DNA of 64,000 bases. Origin: Rhodospirillaceae bacterium. GTDB taxonomy: Bacteria > Pseudomonadota > Alphaproteobacteria > Rhodospirillales > Rhodospirillaceae. Below, in pieces: positions 33,741-42,108 of the stretch. Each line of letters starts with the position of its first letter. Positions within the stretch are counted from its first letter, which is position 1. The position numbers were made by a program, and so were the translations under genes. Below the pieces are notes generated by a model. The model was not told the origin of the DNA, did not search any database, and saw nothing but the letters and a program-made list of their open reading frames with translations. The stretch spans positions 248,001 to 312,000 of the forward strand of contig JABJAH010000037.1 of assembly GCA_018666155.1 (NCBI GenBank), given 5' to 3'.

Positions 33741-35339
33741 CTAGTGCTCTTTAAATCCGAGCGCGCCCGGATTCACCGTGCCTTCGGGATCAAGCAGATT
33801 TTTGATGCCGTCGATCACCCGCGCCGTCTCAGGCAATAAAGAGTCATGATACGGGTAGGTCTTGCCGATCTGGTTCGACGCTGCGCCGTGTTTCGTAAAG
33901 ATGGCCACTACCTTTTCCCGCATCTCCGCGACGAGTGCTGACGCTTCTGGATTGGGTTCCGGTTCCTTCAAAGTTTTAAGATGGCTCGGTTCCGGCGTGC
34001 GCTTGTGCACCGGAAACCATTCATCAAACCAATGGAAAACGGGCTCGTAGGAAAAGAAATTCTGGCCAATGGCGATCATCAGGCGGGTCATAAACACGCC
34101 GTGGGCTTCCATTCTATCCTTGTAGCTGTCGAGCAGCGCTTCGGTATCCTGCATCAGAGCAATCGCACCGGAATGCCCAAGCTTGGCGTTCAGCGCGGCC
34201 CAGCGATCTCCATCGGGGCCAAGGATGCCATTCAATGGCTTGAACGGATCTGCTCGCACCGCTTTCGGGATGGAATTGGGAATCTCTTCGCCACCGAACT
34301 TAGCCGTCGCGGCGCGAATCGTCTCCAAATCCGTATCGGTCGCTGCGCGGCAATTGCCCGACACAACGACGTGCATGGAGAACGCGCCTTCTTTCATGAA
34401 GTCGCGGCCGGCAACCACAAGCTTGGCGCCTTCGACCAACCCCTTAAGCCAACCGGACTGCCCCTTGACCACCGCACCGAGGGTTTTGATGTCCTCGACA
34501 ATATCGGCGGCCGCCATGTTCTTTTTGGTTGAGCCCGGATCGAACACGTAGGCTTCTTCGGCAGCGCCCGTGCGGGCTACTTCCGACAAGGCTTTCGCCG
34601 TCGATTCCATGTCGGGAAAACAGAAGGATCCAAAATCTGTTATGGCGGGCGGGCGGATCATCCTGAACGTCGCCTGGACTTTAAAACCGAGCGACCCAGC
34701 ATCATGGACAAACAAGCCAGTGAGGTCGGGTCCGTAGGTCCGATAAAAAGGTTTGTCGACATTTTTGAAACCGGGCTGACCGGTTTTCAGCAATGAGCCG
34801 TCAGCCAGCACCACTTCCATGCACTGAACAATCTCAGCCGACGTGCCGTAACGTCCGGTGCCCATAAACAAAGCCCCGTTGGACAAGCCACCACCAATGG
34901 TCGCGCGTGAGCCAGAGAACGTGCCAAAAAACGGCAGCCGAAGTCCGCGCGGCTTCAACTCTTCGTAAATTTGTAGCCAGGTCACGCCGGCCTGCACGGT
35001 GATGTAGAGGTCTTCTTCATTGACCTCGATGATCTTATTCATCGCGCTTAAATCTAAAGTGACCGTGTCTTCCCGCACCGGTCGATAGCCGCCGGTGTAA
35101 GACATGCCGCCACCCCGAGGCACCACCGCGTAGCCTTCTTTGGTTGCTGCCGCGACGGCTTGAGCTAGCTTGCCTTTGTCAGTGGGCTTAATCGCCACCG
35201 TGGGCGTGGCTCCAACAGAGTATACGTCCGTCGCATAGAAGGCGCGTTCGGCCTCATCTGTAATGACTTGGTCGGCGCCGAGGATATCAGTCAGCGTCTC
35301 AACCAACCGGTCGTTCTTAGCAGAAGGGTCAGCGTTCAT
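33741..35339 (-). CDS. FAD-linked oxidase (vanillyl-alcohol-oxidase/GlcD superfamily), second copy
   Basis: A 532-residue paralogue of the oxidase at 22920. Shared blocks include VVPRGGGMSYTGGY, INEEDL/M-like NEEDLYITVQAGVTW, RTYGPDLTGLFVHDAGSLG and the tail LDPEGTVNPGALGF. In both, the RGLRLPFFGTFSGSRATIGG segment would cradle the FAD pyrophosphate. The start has a GGGAG site at 9 bases. It is downstream of the YciI-like and glutaryl-CoA-dehydrogenase-type genes on the same strand with gaps of 33 and 9 bases, so all three are likely one operon. Substrate unknown. Confidence 0.88.
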   Translation of the reverse strand: MNADPSAKNDRLVETLTDILGADQVITDEAERAFYATDVYSVGATPTVAIKPTDKGKLAQAVAAATKEGYAVVPRGGGMSYTGGYRPVREDTVTLDLSAMNKIIEVNEEDLYITVQAGVTWLQIYEELKPRGLRLPFFGTFSGSRATIGGGLSNGALFMGTGRYGTSAEIVQCMEVVLADGSLLKTGQPGFKNVDKPFYRTYGPDLTGLFVHDAGSLGFKVQATFRMIRPPAITDFGSFCFPDMESTAKALSEVARTGAAEEAYVFDPGSTKKNMAAADIVEDIKTLGAVVKGQSGWLKGLVEGAKLVVAGRDFMKEGAFSMHVVVSGNCRAATDTDLETIRAATAKFGGEEIPNSIPKAVRADPFKPLNGILGPDGDRWAALNAKLGHSGAIALMQDTEALLDSYKDRMEAHGVFMTRLMIAIGQNFFSYEPVFHWFDEWFPVHKRTPEPSHLKTLKEPEPNPEASALVAEMREKVVAIFTKHGAASNQIGKTYPYHDSLLPETARVIDGIKNLLDPEGTVNPGALGFKEH

Positions 35340-35372
35340 TGTCGTGCTCCCAATCTCATATGTTTGTTGGCG

Positions 35373-35729
35373 CTAGAGCCCGTGGGGCTCGGCCCGAACC
35401 ATTTCATTGTCTTCGATCCGCCAGGTTTTGCCACCGATCAATCTTCCGGCGACTGGTGCAAACGGCATCACCCGTACTTTTTTCCAGACCCCATTTTTGA
35501 CGTAAGGATCCGCATCGAACAACGCTTGCGCCTCTGCTTCATTGTCGGCTTGGTACACCATAATCGAGCCCTGATACTGACGATCATCACTTTCATCGGA
35601 TGAGGCGCACGGCCCTGCCACAACGACCTTATCGAGCACACTCTCGACGTAGCGCAGGTGCTCTATCAAGTGACGGGCGCGGGTTTCGTCCTGATTGCCG
35701 TCGTCTGTACATATAAAAACGAATTTCAT
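35373..35729 (-). CDS. YciI-like (YCII-related) protein
   Basis: A 118-residue ferredoxin-like-fold protein of the YCII family. It has the typical FVFICTDDGNQDETRARHLI opening and the DADPYVKNGVWKKVRVMPF close, in which the conserved D-P-Y/F block corresponds to the family's active-site motif. The ATG at 35729 has an AGGAG site 6 bases upstream; a TTG two codons earlier is less likely. YciI-type proteins include dehydrochlorinases and muconolactone-isomerase-like proteins. It lies 9 bases from the acyl-CoA dehydrogenase gene and 33 bases from the FAD-oxidase gene, suggesting a joint catabolic role. Confidence 0.8.
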   Translation of the reverse strand: MKFVFICTDDGNQDETRARHLIEHLRYVESVLDKVVVAGPCASSDESDDRQYQGSIMVYQADNEAEAQALFDADPYVKNGVWKKVRVMPFAPVAGRLIGGKTWRIEDNEMVRAEPHGL

Positions 35730-35738
35730 TCCCAACTC

Positions 35739-36962
35739 CTAAAAGAATGCCTGCAGCCCAGTTTGCGCTCGTCCAAGGATAAGGGCGTGCACATCGTGGG
35801 TGCCTTCATAGGTGTTCACGGTTTCAAGGTTCATGGAATGGCGCATGACATGAAACTCATCGACGATACCGTTACCGCCATGCATATCCCGCGCCATGCG
35901 CGCGATGTCCAACGCCTTACCCGCATTGTTGCGTTTGATCAGAGAGATGTCTTCCGGCGCACATGTTCCGGCATCAACTTTGCGACCGACATGAAGAGCC
36001 GCTGTCAGACCAAGTGTGATTTCCGTCTGCATGTCGGCAAGCTTCTTTTGAATAAGCTGCGTCTGCGCCAGAGGTTTGCCAAATTGTTTGCGATCCAATG
36101 TGTATTGCCGCGCGGCATGCCAACACGCTTCCGCCGCACCCATAGTGCCCCAGGCGATCCCGAAGCGCGCCTTATTGAGACAACCGAACGGCCCCTTGAG
36201 GCCTTGGACGTTGGGCATCAGCGCATCATCACCAACTTCAACGTCCTCCATGACAACCTGACCTGTGACCGAAGCGCGCAGACTGAGCTTGCCTTCAATC
36301 TTGGGCGCCGACAGGCCCTTCATTCCCTTTTCGAGAATAAACCCACGAATGATGCCGTCTTCCGTTTTCGCCCAAATGACAAAGACATCAGCGATCGGGG
36401 CATTTGAAATCCACGTCTTCGTGCCTGAAAGAACGTAACCGCCGTCCGTCTTAACCGCTTTGGTCGCCATGCTACCCGGATCAGAGCCAGAGTCCGGCTC
36501 GGTCAGCCCAAAACAGCCAACCAACTCACCCTTGATCAATCCTGGGAGATATTTCTGGCGCTGCTCTTCGGTGCCATACGCCGCAATGGGATAGGCAACC
36601 AGGGACGACTGAACGCTGATCATCGAACGATAACCGGAATCGACCTTTTCCAATTCCCGCGCAATCAATCCATAGGCAACATGGCCTAGGGCCGAGCCGC
36701 CGTATGCTTCCGGTGCCGTCGCGCCGAGTAAGCCGAGAGCTCCCATTTCTGGGTAAAGCGATGGATCGTAGGTTTCATTCCGATAGGCTTCGGTAATGCG
36801 GGGCAGAAGTTTTTCTTGGGCGAAAGCGCGGGCGCTGTCGCGCACCATGCGTTCTTCGGCGGTGAATTGGTCTTCAAGGAGAAGCGGGTCTTCCCAGACA
36901 AACTTTCCCCATTTGGTGGCGTAGGAGACGGATTGCGCCTCCGCTGACGCATCTGCGGCCAT
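35739..36962 (-). CDS. gcdH: Acyl-CoA dehydrogenase, probable glutaryl-CoA dehydrogenase
   Basis: A 407-residue acyl-CoA dehydrogenase of the glutaryl-CoA type, which would oxidise and decarboxylate glutaryl-CoA to crotonyl-CoA in lysine, tryptophan or aromatic breakdown. Family marks are [19 protein letters not shown] (FAD and substrate contact), [12 protein letters not shown] and the catalytic base in [20 protein letters not shown]. The last segment is nearly the GcdH consensus. An AAGGGAAG ribosome site supports the ATG at 36962. Glutarate-forming ring-cleavage routes would fit the neighbourhood, but no other glutarate gene is nearby. Confidence 0.85.
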   Translation of the reverse strand: MAADASAEAQSVSYATKWGKFVWEDPLLLEDQFTAEERMVRDSARAFAQEKLLPRITEAYRNETYDPSLYPEMGALGLLGATAPEAYGGSALGHVAYGLIARELEKVDSGYRSMISVQSSLVAYPIAAYGTEEQRQKYLPGLIKGELVGCFGLTEPDSGSDPGSMATKAVKTDGGYVLSGTKTWISNAPIADVFVIWAKTEDGIIRGFILEKGMKGLSAPKIEGKLSLRASVTGQVVMEDVEVGDDALMPNVQGLKGPFGCLNKARFGIAWGTMGAAEACWHAARQYTLDRKQFGKPLAQTQLIQKKLADMQTEITLGLTAALHVGRKVDAGTCAPEDISLIKRNNAGKALDIARMARDMHGGNGIVDEFHVMRHSMNLETVNTYEGTHDVHALILGRAQTGLQAFF

Positions 36963-37087
36963 GTGGTGCTTCCCTTATATGCTGTCATCACCCGTGGACC
37001 GCGCACTGTTTTACGCCCGGGCAGATGAAGTGCTGTTGGCCCGACTTTAGCGGGGATCACACGCCGCAAACAAGCGTAACGAAGCGA

Positions 37088-38329
37088 TTAGGACTGTTTG
37101 GTCGCCCCAAACATATACATGCCGCCTGCTTTCTTCGGATTGGGCTTTTCCGCCCCTTCCCGCATTTTCGCTTCATGGGCATGGCGGCTGAACGACCCAA
37201 CCCATTTAGGGTACGAGGGATCAAAGCGATCAATCGGCTGTGATGTTTCGAATGTGTCATCGCGGTCAAAGCCAGCGGCGACCATTTCGTCAACAACATC
37301 AATGGTATGCAATTTGGCCCAAAACGGTTCGGCGTTGTACCAACAATCCCAATCGCGCACGAACTTTTCAAAGGGCGTGGTATCGGGATCAAAATTTGGT
37401 TGTTCCATATGCAACATCAGGCCGCCCGGCTTGAGCATGGCGCGCGCCTTCTCGAGAATGGAACGCATCGCCTTGGTCGACGTTTCATGGAAGAACATGG
37501 CAGAGATCACGACATCAACACTGCCCGGTTCAATGTCGACCGACTCCGCATCAGCTTGTTGGAATATCATATTCTCCACACCCATCTCTTTCGCACGGGC
37601 ATGGCCATAACGGAGCATGGGCGCCGCAACATCGACGACCCAGACCTCAGCATCTGAGTAGGCCTGGGCAAGCGGAATCGTATTGAAGCCAGCACCAGCG
37701 CCGATATCTACAATGCGCTGAGGCTTGATGTCTGGATAATTTTCTTTCAGCCATGCCGCCATCGTTCGGCCGACTAAATCACTTTTTGGGCCCGTGCCGC
37801 CAGCAACAGTTGTGTAGTGGCCGGACTCGTAATTGGCTGGGGCCGATATGTCGTCGGGCACAACCTCGGTGTAATAGCTCCCTGGCATAACGTGATTATC
37901 GGCCGCCGAAAGATACCGGGGAATCTTAACAGACTCGTCCAACCGCAATCGATTGCTGCCGGCATTTATTGTTTTTGCCCGCTCAACCAAAGTATCGAGC
38001 TGCTTATAGACAAAGGAACGACCAACTTGTTGGCGTGCTTCTTGCGTATTGCGACGAAGAGCTGACCACGTCTGATACGCAGGATCGCTTTTCATGGCAT
38101 CACGCACCTCGACCGAGGACTCTGGTGCCCGCCCACGCTCTTTCTCAAATTCTGGCTTCACTTTTGCTTCGTAAGACGCCGAGACACCCGGAAACAGAAC
38201 CGCACCGACGTGGACATTCATATTGGCGAGGAAGTTCATCCGAGCAGAATCATCATGGCTCGGCACTGGCAGAAGTGAGTGGCGGCCCAGGCGGTCATAG
38301 GGCGGTGGCAAAGGGACAGAACTACTCAT
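37088..38329 (-). CDS. SAM-dependent methyltransferase, third paralogue
   Basis: A 413-residue member of the same family as the genes at 16891 and 21735 but more diverged. It keeps the long N-terminal domain with RGRAPESSVEVRDAMKSDPA and the short His block ADNHVMPGSYYTE (compare DHHCMPGGY). The core has RIVDIGAGAGFNTIPLAQAY and ARAMLKPGGLMLHM, then EPFWAKLHTID. The start ATG at 38329 is used; the frame has an upstream TTG at 38347. It is divergent from the LeuC-like gene and separated from gcdH by 125 bases. The methyl acceptor is unknown. Confidence 0.83.
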   Translation of the reverse strand: MSSSVPLPPPYDRLGRHSLLPVPSHDDSARMNFLANMNVHVGAVLFPGVSASYEAKVKPEFEKERGRAPESSVEVRDAMKSDPAYQTWSALRRNTQEARQQVGRSFVYKQLDTLVERAKTINAGSNRLRLDESVKIPRYLSAADNHVMPGSYYTEVVPDDISAPANYESGHYTTVAGGTGPKSDLVGRTMAAWLKENYPDIKPQRIVDIGAGAGFNTIPLAQAYSDAEVWVVDVAAPMLRYGHARAKEMGVENMIFQQADAESVDIEPGSVDVVISAMFFHETSTKAMRSILEKARAMLKPGGLMLHMEQPNFDPDTTPFEKFVRDWDCWYNAEPFWAKLHTIDVVDEMVAAGFDRDDTFETSQPIDRFDPSYPKWVGSFSRHAHEAKMREGAEKPNPKKAGGMYMFGATKQS

Positions 38330-38475
38330 GGCGTGCTCAGCTTTCAAAAGAGGCGTGTACGCAACTTACATATACTAAGAAATATGAACCTTTAGGCTTT
38401 GATCTCAAGCAAATTCAGCCCGCCTGTACTCGCGTCGAGCGCGTTTCCTGCCCGGTCGTTAATAAAGGCTGCCTG

Positions 38476-38504
38476 TTGGACGCTTGCGTTGAAGGGATTA
38501 CAGT
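38476..38504 (+). promoter_or_regulatory. Candidate sigma-70 promoter of the 38.5-50.4 kb gene run
   Basis: TTGGAC (-35) and TACAGT (-10) are separated by exactly 17 bases, ending 33 bases before the ATG of the LeuC-like gene; a leader of about 27 bases would carry the AGGGA ribosome site. It is the best-matched promoter-like pair in this divergent region. The remainder of the 208-base gap (38330-38537) shows no other clear signal. Confidence 0.45.
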
Positions 38505-38537
38505 CGCCCCCGAATATTAAGAAAACACAGGGATAGT

Positions 38538-39821
38538 ATGGGCGAGACACTGATACAAAAAATCATGGCGCGGGCATCCGGCAAGGACTCGGTCACGCCC
38601 GGGGAAATTGTGACCTGCGCCGTAGATCTCGCGATGATTCTCGATTCTGGCGGGCCACGCAAAATCTGGCCGCGCCTGGAGCAGCTCGGCGTCGGCGTCT
38701 ACGACAACGAAAAAGTCATCGTGGTCGCAGATCACTTTGTCCCGGCGGCAGATCCGCAAAGCGCCGCGATCCTGAAACTGACCCGTGACTTTGTTAAAAA
38801 ATTCGACATCAAGCACTTCTACGACATGGAAGGCATTTGCCATGTCCTAATGGCCGAGAACGGCCACCTCCAACCGGGCATGTTTTGCTGTGGCGGCGAC
38901 AGCCATTCAACCATGGGCGGCGCCTTCGGTTGCTACATGGCGGGATTCGGAGCCATTGAGATGAGCGGCGTTGTGGTGACCGGCGACATATGGTCGGTCG
39001 TACCGGAAACCATCAAGGTGGATTGGTCTGGAGCTTTCGGTGAAGGCGTCGCTGCAAAAGACATCATGCTTTTCCTGGCCCGCGAATTGGGTATGGAGAA
39101 TGCGTTCAAGGTCGTCGAATACGGCGGCGAAACAATTCGCAACATGTCGATGATGGAACGCATGGTGCTAACCAATATGGCCGCTGAACTGGGCGCCGAG
39201 ACCGGACTCATCGCGCCAGATCAAATCACTCTAGACGCCATGCGCGCGGGCGGAACAGAGCCGGCTAAGGATGCCCTTGAATGGCGCAGCGATGACGACG
39301 CAACGTTCTGTGCAGAACATGCCTTTGATGCGAGCACCCTTCCACCGCAAGTCGCTGCCCCACACAAACCGTCAAACTCCGCACCCGCGGAAGAGTATGA
39401 GAAAGATCAGATTCATGTTGATCAGGCATATATCGGAGCCTGTGTCGGCGCCAAGCTGACCGACCTTCATATGGTCGCCGCAGTCCTAAAAGGACGTCAG
39501 GTTAAATCTGGCACCCGTTTGATGGTTGCTCCATCCTCAAAGAAAATCATGAAGGAGGCCGCGGCTGACGGGACGCTTGCAACCATTACAGAGGCGGGCG
39601 GCCTGCTCTTACCCTCTGGCTGCGGTGCCTGCGCAGGATTAGGCGCTGGCATTATTGCCGCGGGCGAGGTGTGCATTTCGTCGACCAATCGTAACTTCCA
39701 GGGCCGAATGGGATCGAACGAGTCTTCCGTGTATCTCGGTTCGCCCTACACAGTCGCAGCCGCCGCCGTGGCTGGGCACATCATCGATCCTCGTGAAATG
39801 TTGGGGGAGACACCGTCATGA
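38538..39821 (+). CDS. LeuC-like aconitase-superfamily hydratase, large subunit (dimethylmaleate hydratase-like)
   Basis: A 427-residue large subunit of the isopropylmalate-isomerase/dimethylmaleate-hydratase family, which holds a [4Fe-4S] cluster. Likely cluster cysteines are in GACVGAKLTDLH and GCGACAGLGAG. The block MFCCGGDSHSTMGGAFGCYM contains the DSH motif of aconitases. The overlap by four bases (ATGA) with a LeuD-like small subunit and then an isocitrate-lyase-type gene matches the order reported for dimethylmaleate hydratase and dimethylmalate lyase of Eubacterium barkeri. Leucine biosynthesis is less likely because no leuA or leuB is nearby. The exact substrate is inferred. Confidence 0.8.
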   Translation: MGETLIQKIMARASGKDSVTPGEIVTCAVDLAMILDSGGPRKIWPRLEQLGVGVYDNEKVIVVADHFVPAADPQSAAILKLTRDFVKKFDIKHFYDMEGICHVLMAENGHLQPGMFCCGGDSHSTMGGAFGCYMAGFGAIEMSGVVVTGDIWSVVPETIKVDWSGAFGEGVAAKDIMLFLARELGMENAFKVVEYGGETIRNMSMMERMVLTNMAAELGAETGLIAPDQITLDAMRAGGTEPAKDALEWRSDDDATFCAEHAFDASTLPPQVAAPHKPSNSAPAEEYEKDQIHVDQAYIGACVGAKLTDLHMVAAVLKGRQVKSGTRLMVAPSSKKIMKEAAADGTLATITEAGGLLLPSGCGACAGLGAGIIAAGEVCISSTNRNFQGRMGSNESSVYLGSPYTVAAAAVAGHIIDPREMLGETPS

Positions 39822-40339
39822 GCGCGGTCACAGGCAAGGCCTGGGTCTTTGGTGACGAAGTCAATTCTGACGTGATGGCACCGGGCATTTATTTCAAAGA
39901 GTCCATGGAGGTCATGGCCAGCCATTGCCTGGAAGCCATTGATCCTGATTTCGCCCCCAACGTGAAGCCCGGTGACATTGTTGTCGCAGGTCGCGCGTTC
40001 GGTGTTGGCTCTGCCCGTGAACAGGCCGCCCTGTCTTTTGCCCATATGAAAGTCGGCGCAATCTTAGCCAAGTCCTATGCCAGAATTTTTTACCGTAATA
40101 TGTTGAACTTCGGTGTTCCGGCTCTGATTTTTCCCGAAGCGGATGAGATCAACGCCAAAGACGAAATCACGGTTGATGCCATTGCCGGGACAATCGAAAA
40201 CAAAACCACCGGAAAAAACTATTCGGTCTCTCCAATTCCAGAGCATCTTATGGAGATGATTTCTTTGGGTGGCCTAATGCCTTACTTAAAGAAGAAGATC
40301 GACGCCGGGGAACTAAAGACAGGAGCGATGCCGACATGA
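39818..40339 (+). CDS. LeuD-like aconitase-superfamily hydratase, small subunit (dimethylmaleate hydratase-like)
   Basis: A 173-residue swivel-domain subunit. The family block GRAFGVGSAREQAALSFAHM is clear, although GRNFGCGSSRE is more usual in LeuD. The opening VFGDEVNSDVMAPG corresponds to the GDDINTD-type start of small subunits. It pairs with the preceding large subunit to form a heterodimeric hydratase. Its start overlaps the stop of the large subunit gene by 4 bases and its own stop overlaps the next ATG by 4 bases, a tight three-gene unit. Confidence 0.85.
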   Translation: MSAVTGKAWVFGDEVNSDVMAPGIYFKESMEVMASHCLEAIDPDFAPNVKPGDIVVAGRAFGVGSAREQAALSFAHMKVGAILAKSYARIFYRNMLNFGVPALIFPEADEINAKDEITVDAIAGTIENKTTGKNYSVSPIPEHLMEMISLGGLMPYLKKKIDAGELKTGAMPT

Positions 40340-41238
40340 CTGCCACTGGGAGCCACACGAAACGCCTCAGAGAGATTCTCGCAGCGCCCGAAACTGCGAT
40401 CGCGCCGGGCATGTATGATGGTCTGACCGGCTTGTTGGTCGAGCAAGCAGGTTTTGAGTGCGCCTATATTGGCGGCGCCAGCATCGCCTATTCCCGCCTT
40501 GGTCGCTCCGACATTGGCCTCACCACCTGCACCGAGGTCGCTGACACGGTTTCGAAAATTCGCGACCGGATTGAGATTCCGTTTGTGGTAGACGCCGACA
40601 CTGGGTTCGGCAACGCCTTAAACACCCAACGGACCGTGCGCATGTTTGAGCGCGCCGGGGCCTCAGGCATTCAGCTGGAAGATCAGACGATGCCAAAACG
40701 ATGCGGACATCTCGACGGTAAGACATTAATCCCGACCGACGAAATGACCGGCAAGATTAAAGCGGCGTTGGACGCACGGCTGGACGACAACACGGTGATT
40801 GTCGGCCGGACCGATGCCATAGCCGTCGAAGGATTTGATGCGGCGCTGGACCGGGCCGAGGCCTACATGGAAGCCGGGGCCGACATGCTGTTCATCGAAG
40901 CGCCGCGATCCATGGAAGAGCTGAAAACCATTGGCGACCGTTTCGCCGGTCGTGTGCCGCTGCTGGCCAATATGGTCGAGGGGGGCAAAACGCCGTTGTC
41001 GTCAGCCGAGGACCTCGGGGCATTGGGCTTCAAATTTATCATTTTCCCGGGCGCTATGGTGCGCATCATTGCCAAAGCGGGACAGGACTACCTCCGCGCC
41101 CTTAAAGAAGACGGCTCAACCGCCCAAGTGCGAGACCGGATGTTCGATTTTAACGGTCTCAACGACCTCCTGGGCACTGCCGAACTCCTTGAAAGCGGCA
41201 AACGGTACGACCCGGACGTCAAGAAAGCCGCCGAATAG
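40336..41238 (+). CDS. Isocitrate-lyase/PEP-mutase family lyase (dimethylmalate or methylisocitrate lyase-like)
   Basis: A 300-residue (beta/alpha)8 lyase that would cleave a 2-hydroxy-dicarboxylate to pyruvate or oxaloacetate plus a smaller acid. The metal-binding block VVDADTGFGN is present. The catalytic Cys loop reads MPKRCGHLDGKTL, the K-[KR]-C-G-H form of lyases rather than of PEP mutases. The last segment FIIFPGAMVRIIAKAGQDYL is typical. With a LeuC/LeuD-type hydratase just upstream, hydration of dimethylmaleate followed by cleavage of 2,3-dimethylmalate to propionate and pyruvate is the best guess. A 160-base gap follows. Confidence 0.85.
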   Translation: MTATGSHTKRLREILAAPETAIAPGMYDGLTGLLVEQAGFECAYIGGASIAYSRLGRSDIGLTTCTEVADTVSKIRDRIEIPFVVDADTGFGNALNTQRTVRMFERAGASGIQLEDQTMPKRCGHLDGKTLIPTDEMTGKIKAALDARLDDNTVIVGRTDAIAVEGFDAALDRAEAYMEAGADMLFIEAPRSMEELKTIGDRFAGRVPLLANMVEGGKTPLSSAEDLGALGFKFIIFPGAMVRIIAKAGQDYLRALKEDGSTAQVRDRMFDFNGLNDLLGTAELLESGKRYDPDVKKAAE

Positions 41239-41398
41239 CGGCTTCGCGACGCGAACGGGCCCGCGCAGAACCGTCCCAGCGACCCACCAGGATGGTTTGA
41301 TTCCCTGGGACTCAGCGCTATTCTCCATCTCAAGCGCACCGCGCCTGCGGTGAAAACAAAGTAACGCACGCCATAAATGGTAAAGGGGATGCATCACT

Positions 41399-42061
41399 AT
41401 GGAGATGTCAGATAAGACAGCTCGTCAGCTCTACGAAGGCGTAAAGGCCAATCCGGCCCGCGCCAGCTTCGGCTTCGGTAAAAAGGCCGCCTTGATCAAC
41501 ATCGATGTTCAGAAGGCCTACACCCGAACTGATCTGTTCAAAACGGCTTACGAAAACGACCCCGATCAAATCAAGTATATTAACGAGGTGTCAGAGTTGG
41601 TCCGCGCAAACGGCTGGCCCGTGATCTGGACCTATGTTGCCTATGTAGAGTCCGGAGAAGATGCTGGAGTCTGGGGCACCCGAACAGACACGCCAGACAG
41701 CTTGCAGAACATCAAGTATGGCTCAGATCGCTCCGAGTTTGATGATCGCGCTGACATTAAAGACAGCGACATCATCATGGACAAAAAAATGCCGTCGCCG
41801 TTCTTCGAAACCAACCTGCAATCGCTTTTGGTTTATCACCAAATCGATACGCTCTTGGTCACTGGTGGTTCCACGTCAGGCTGCGTCCGCGCCATGGGTG
41901 TCGACAGTTTATCGCGGGGATACCGCACAACCATTGTTGAAGAGTGCGTCGCCGATAAACATGAGAGCTATCACTTTGCAAATTTGACCGACCTTCTTCT
42001 CAAGTATTGCGATGTTGAGCCTGTGGATACGGTCAAGGACTGGCTGCGCAGTCAGAGCTAA
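41399..42061 (+). CDS. Isochorismatase-family cysteine hydrolase (amidase-like)
   Basis: A 220-residue Rossmann-like hydrolase with the Asp-Lys-Cys triad: ALINIDVQKAYT, IIMDKKMPSPF and TGGSTSGCVRAMGVD. The cis-peptide GGSTSG loop is typical of N-carbamoylsarcosine or maleamate amidases, not of isochorismatase. The start is either 41399 or 41405; an AGGGG site lies about 11-17 bases upstream. It may hydrolyse an amide or carbamoyl group in the same pathway as the surrounding lyase and deacetylase-fold genes. A 47-base gap to the next gene suggests cotranscription. Confidence 0.85.
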   Translation: MEMSDKTARQLYEGVKANPARASFGFGKKAALINIDVQKAYTRTDLFKTAYENDPDQIKYINEVSELVRANGWPVIWTYVAYVESGEDAGVWGTRTDTPDSLQNIKYGSDRSEFDDRADIKDSDIIMDKKMPSPFFETNLQSLLVYHQIDTLLVTGGSTSGCVRAMGVDSLSRGYRTTIVEECVADKHESYHFANLTDLLLKYCDVEPVDTVKDWLRSQS

Positions 42062-42108
42062 CTCGCTAAGAACGTTTTTAATCCATCACGATATATAGGG
42101 AGGGGTGC

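Noticed and set aside
38538..40339. Assignment of the LeuC/LeuD-like pair to leucine biosynthesis
   Set aside because: No leuA or leuB genes lie near, the pair overlaps a lyase gene, and GRAFGVGSARE differs from the usual LeuD block. A separate housekeeping leuCD is expected elsewhere in the genome.
41337..41352. Stem CACCGC-GCCT-GCGGTG in the gap after the lyase gene, as a terminator
   Set aside because: The stem is followed by an A-rich, not T-rich, stretch on the plus strand, so it does not fit an intrinsic terminator. It could be a weak attenuator but there is no support.
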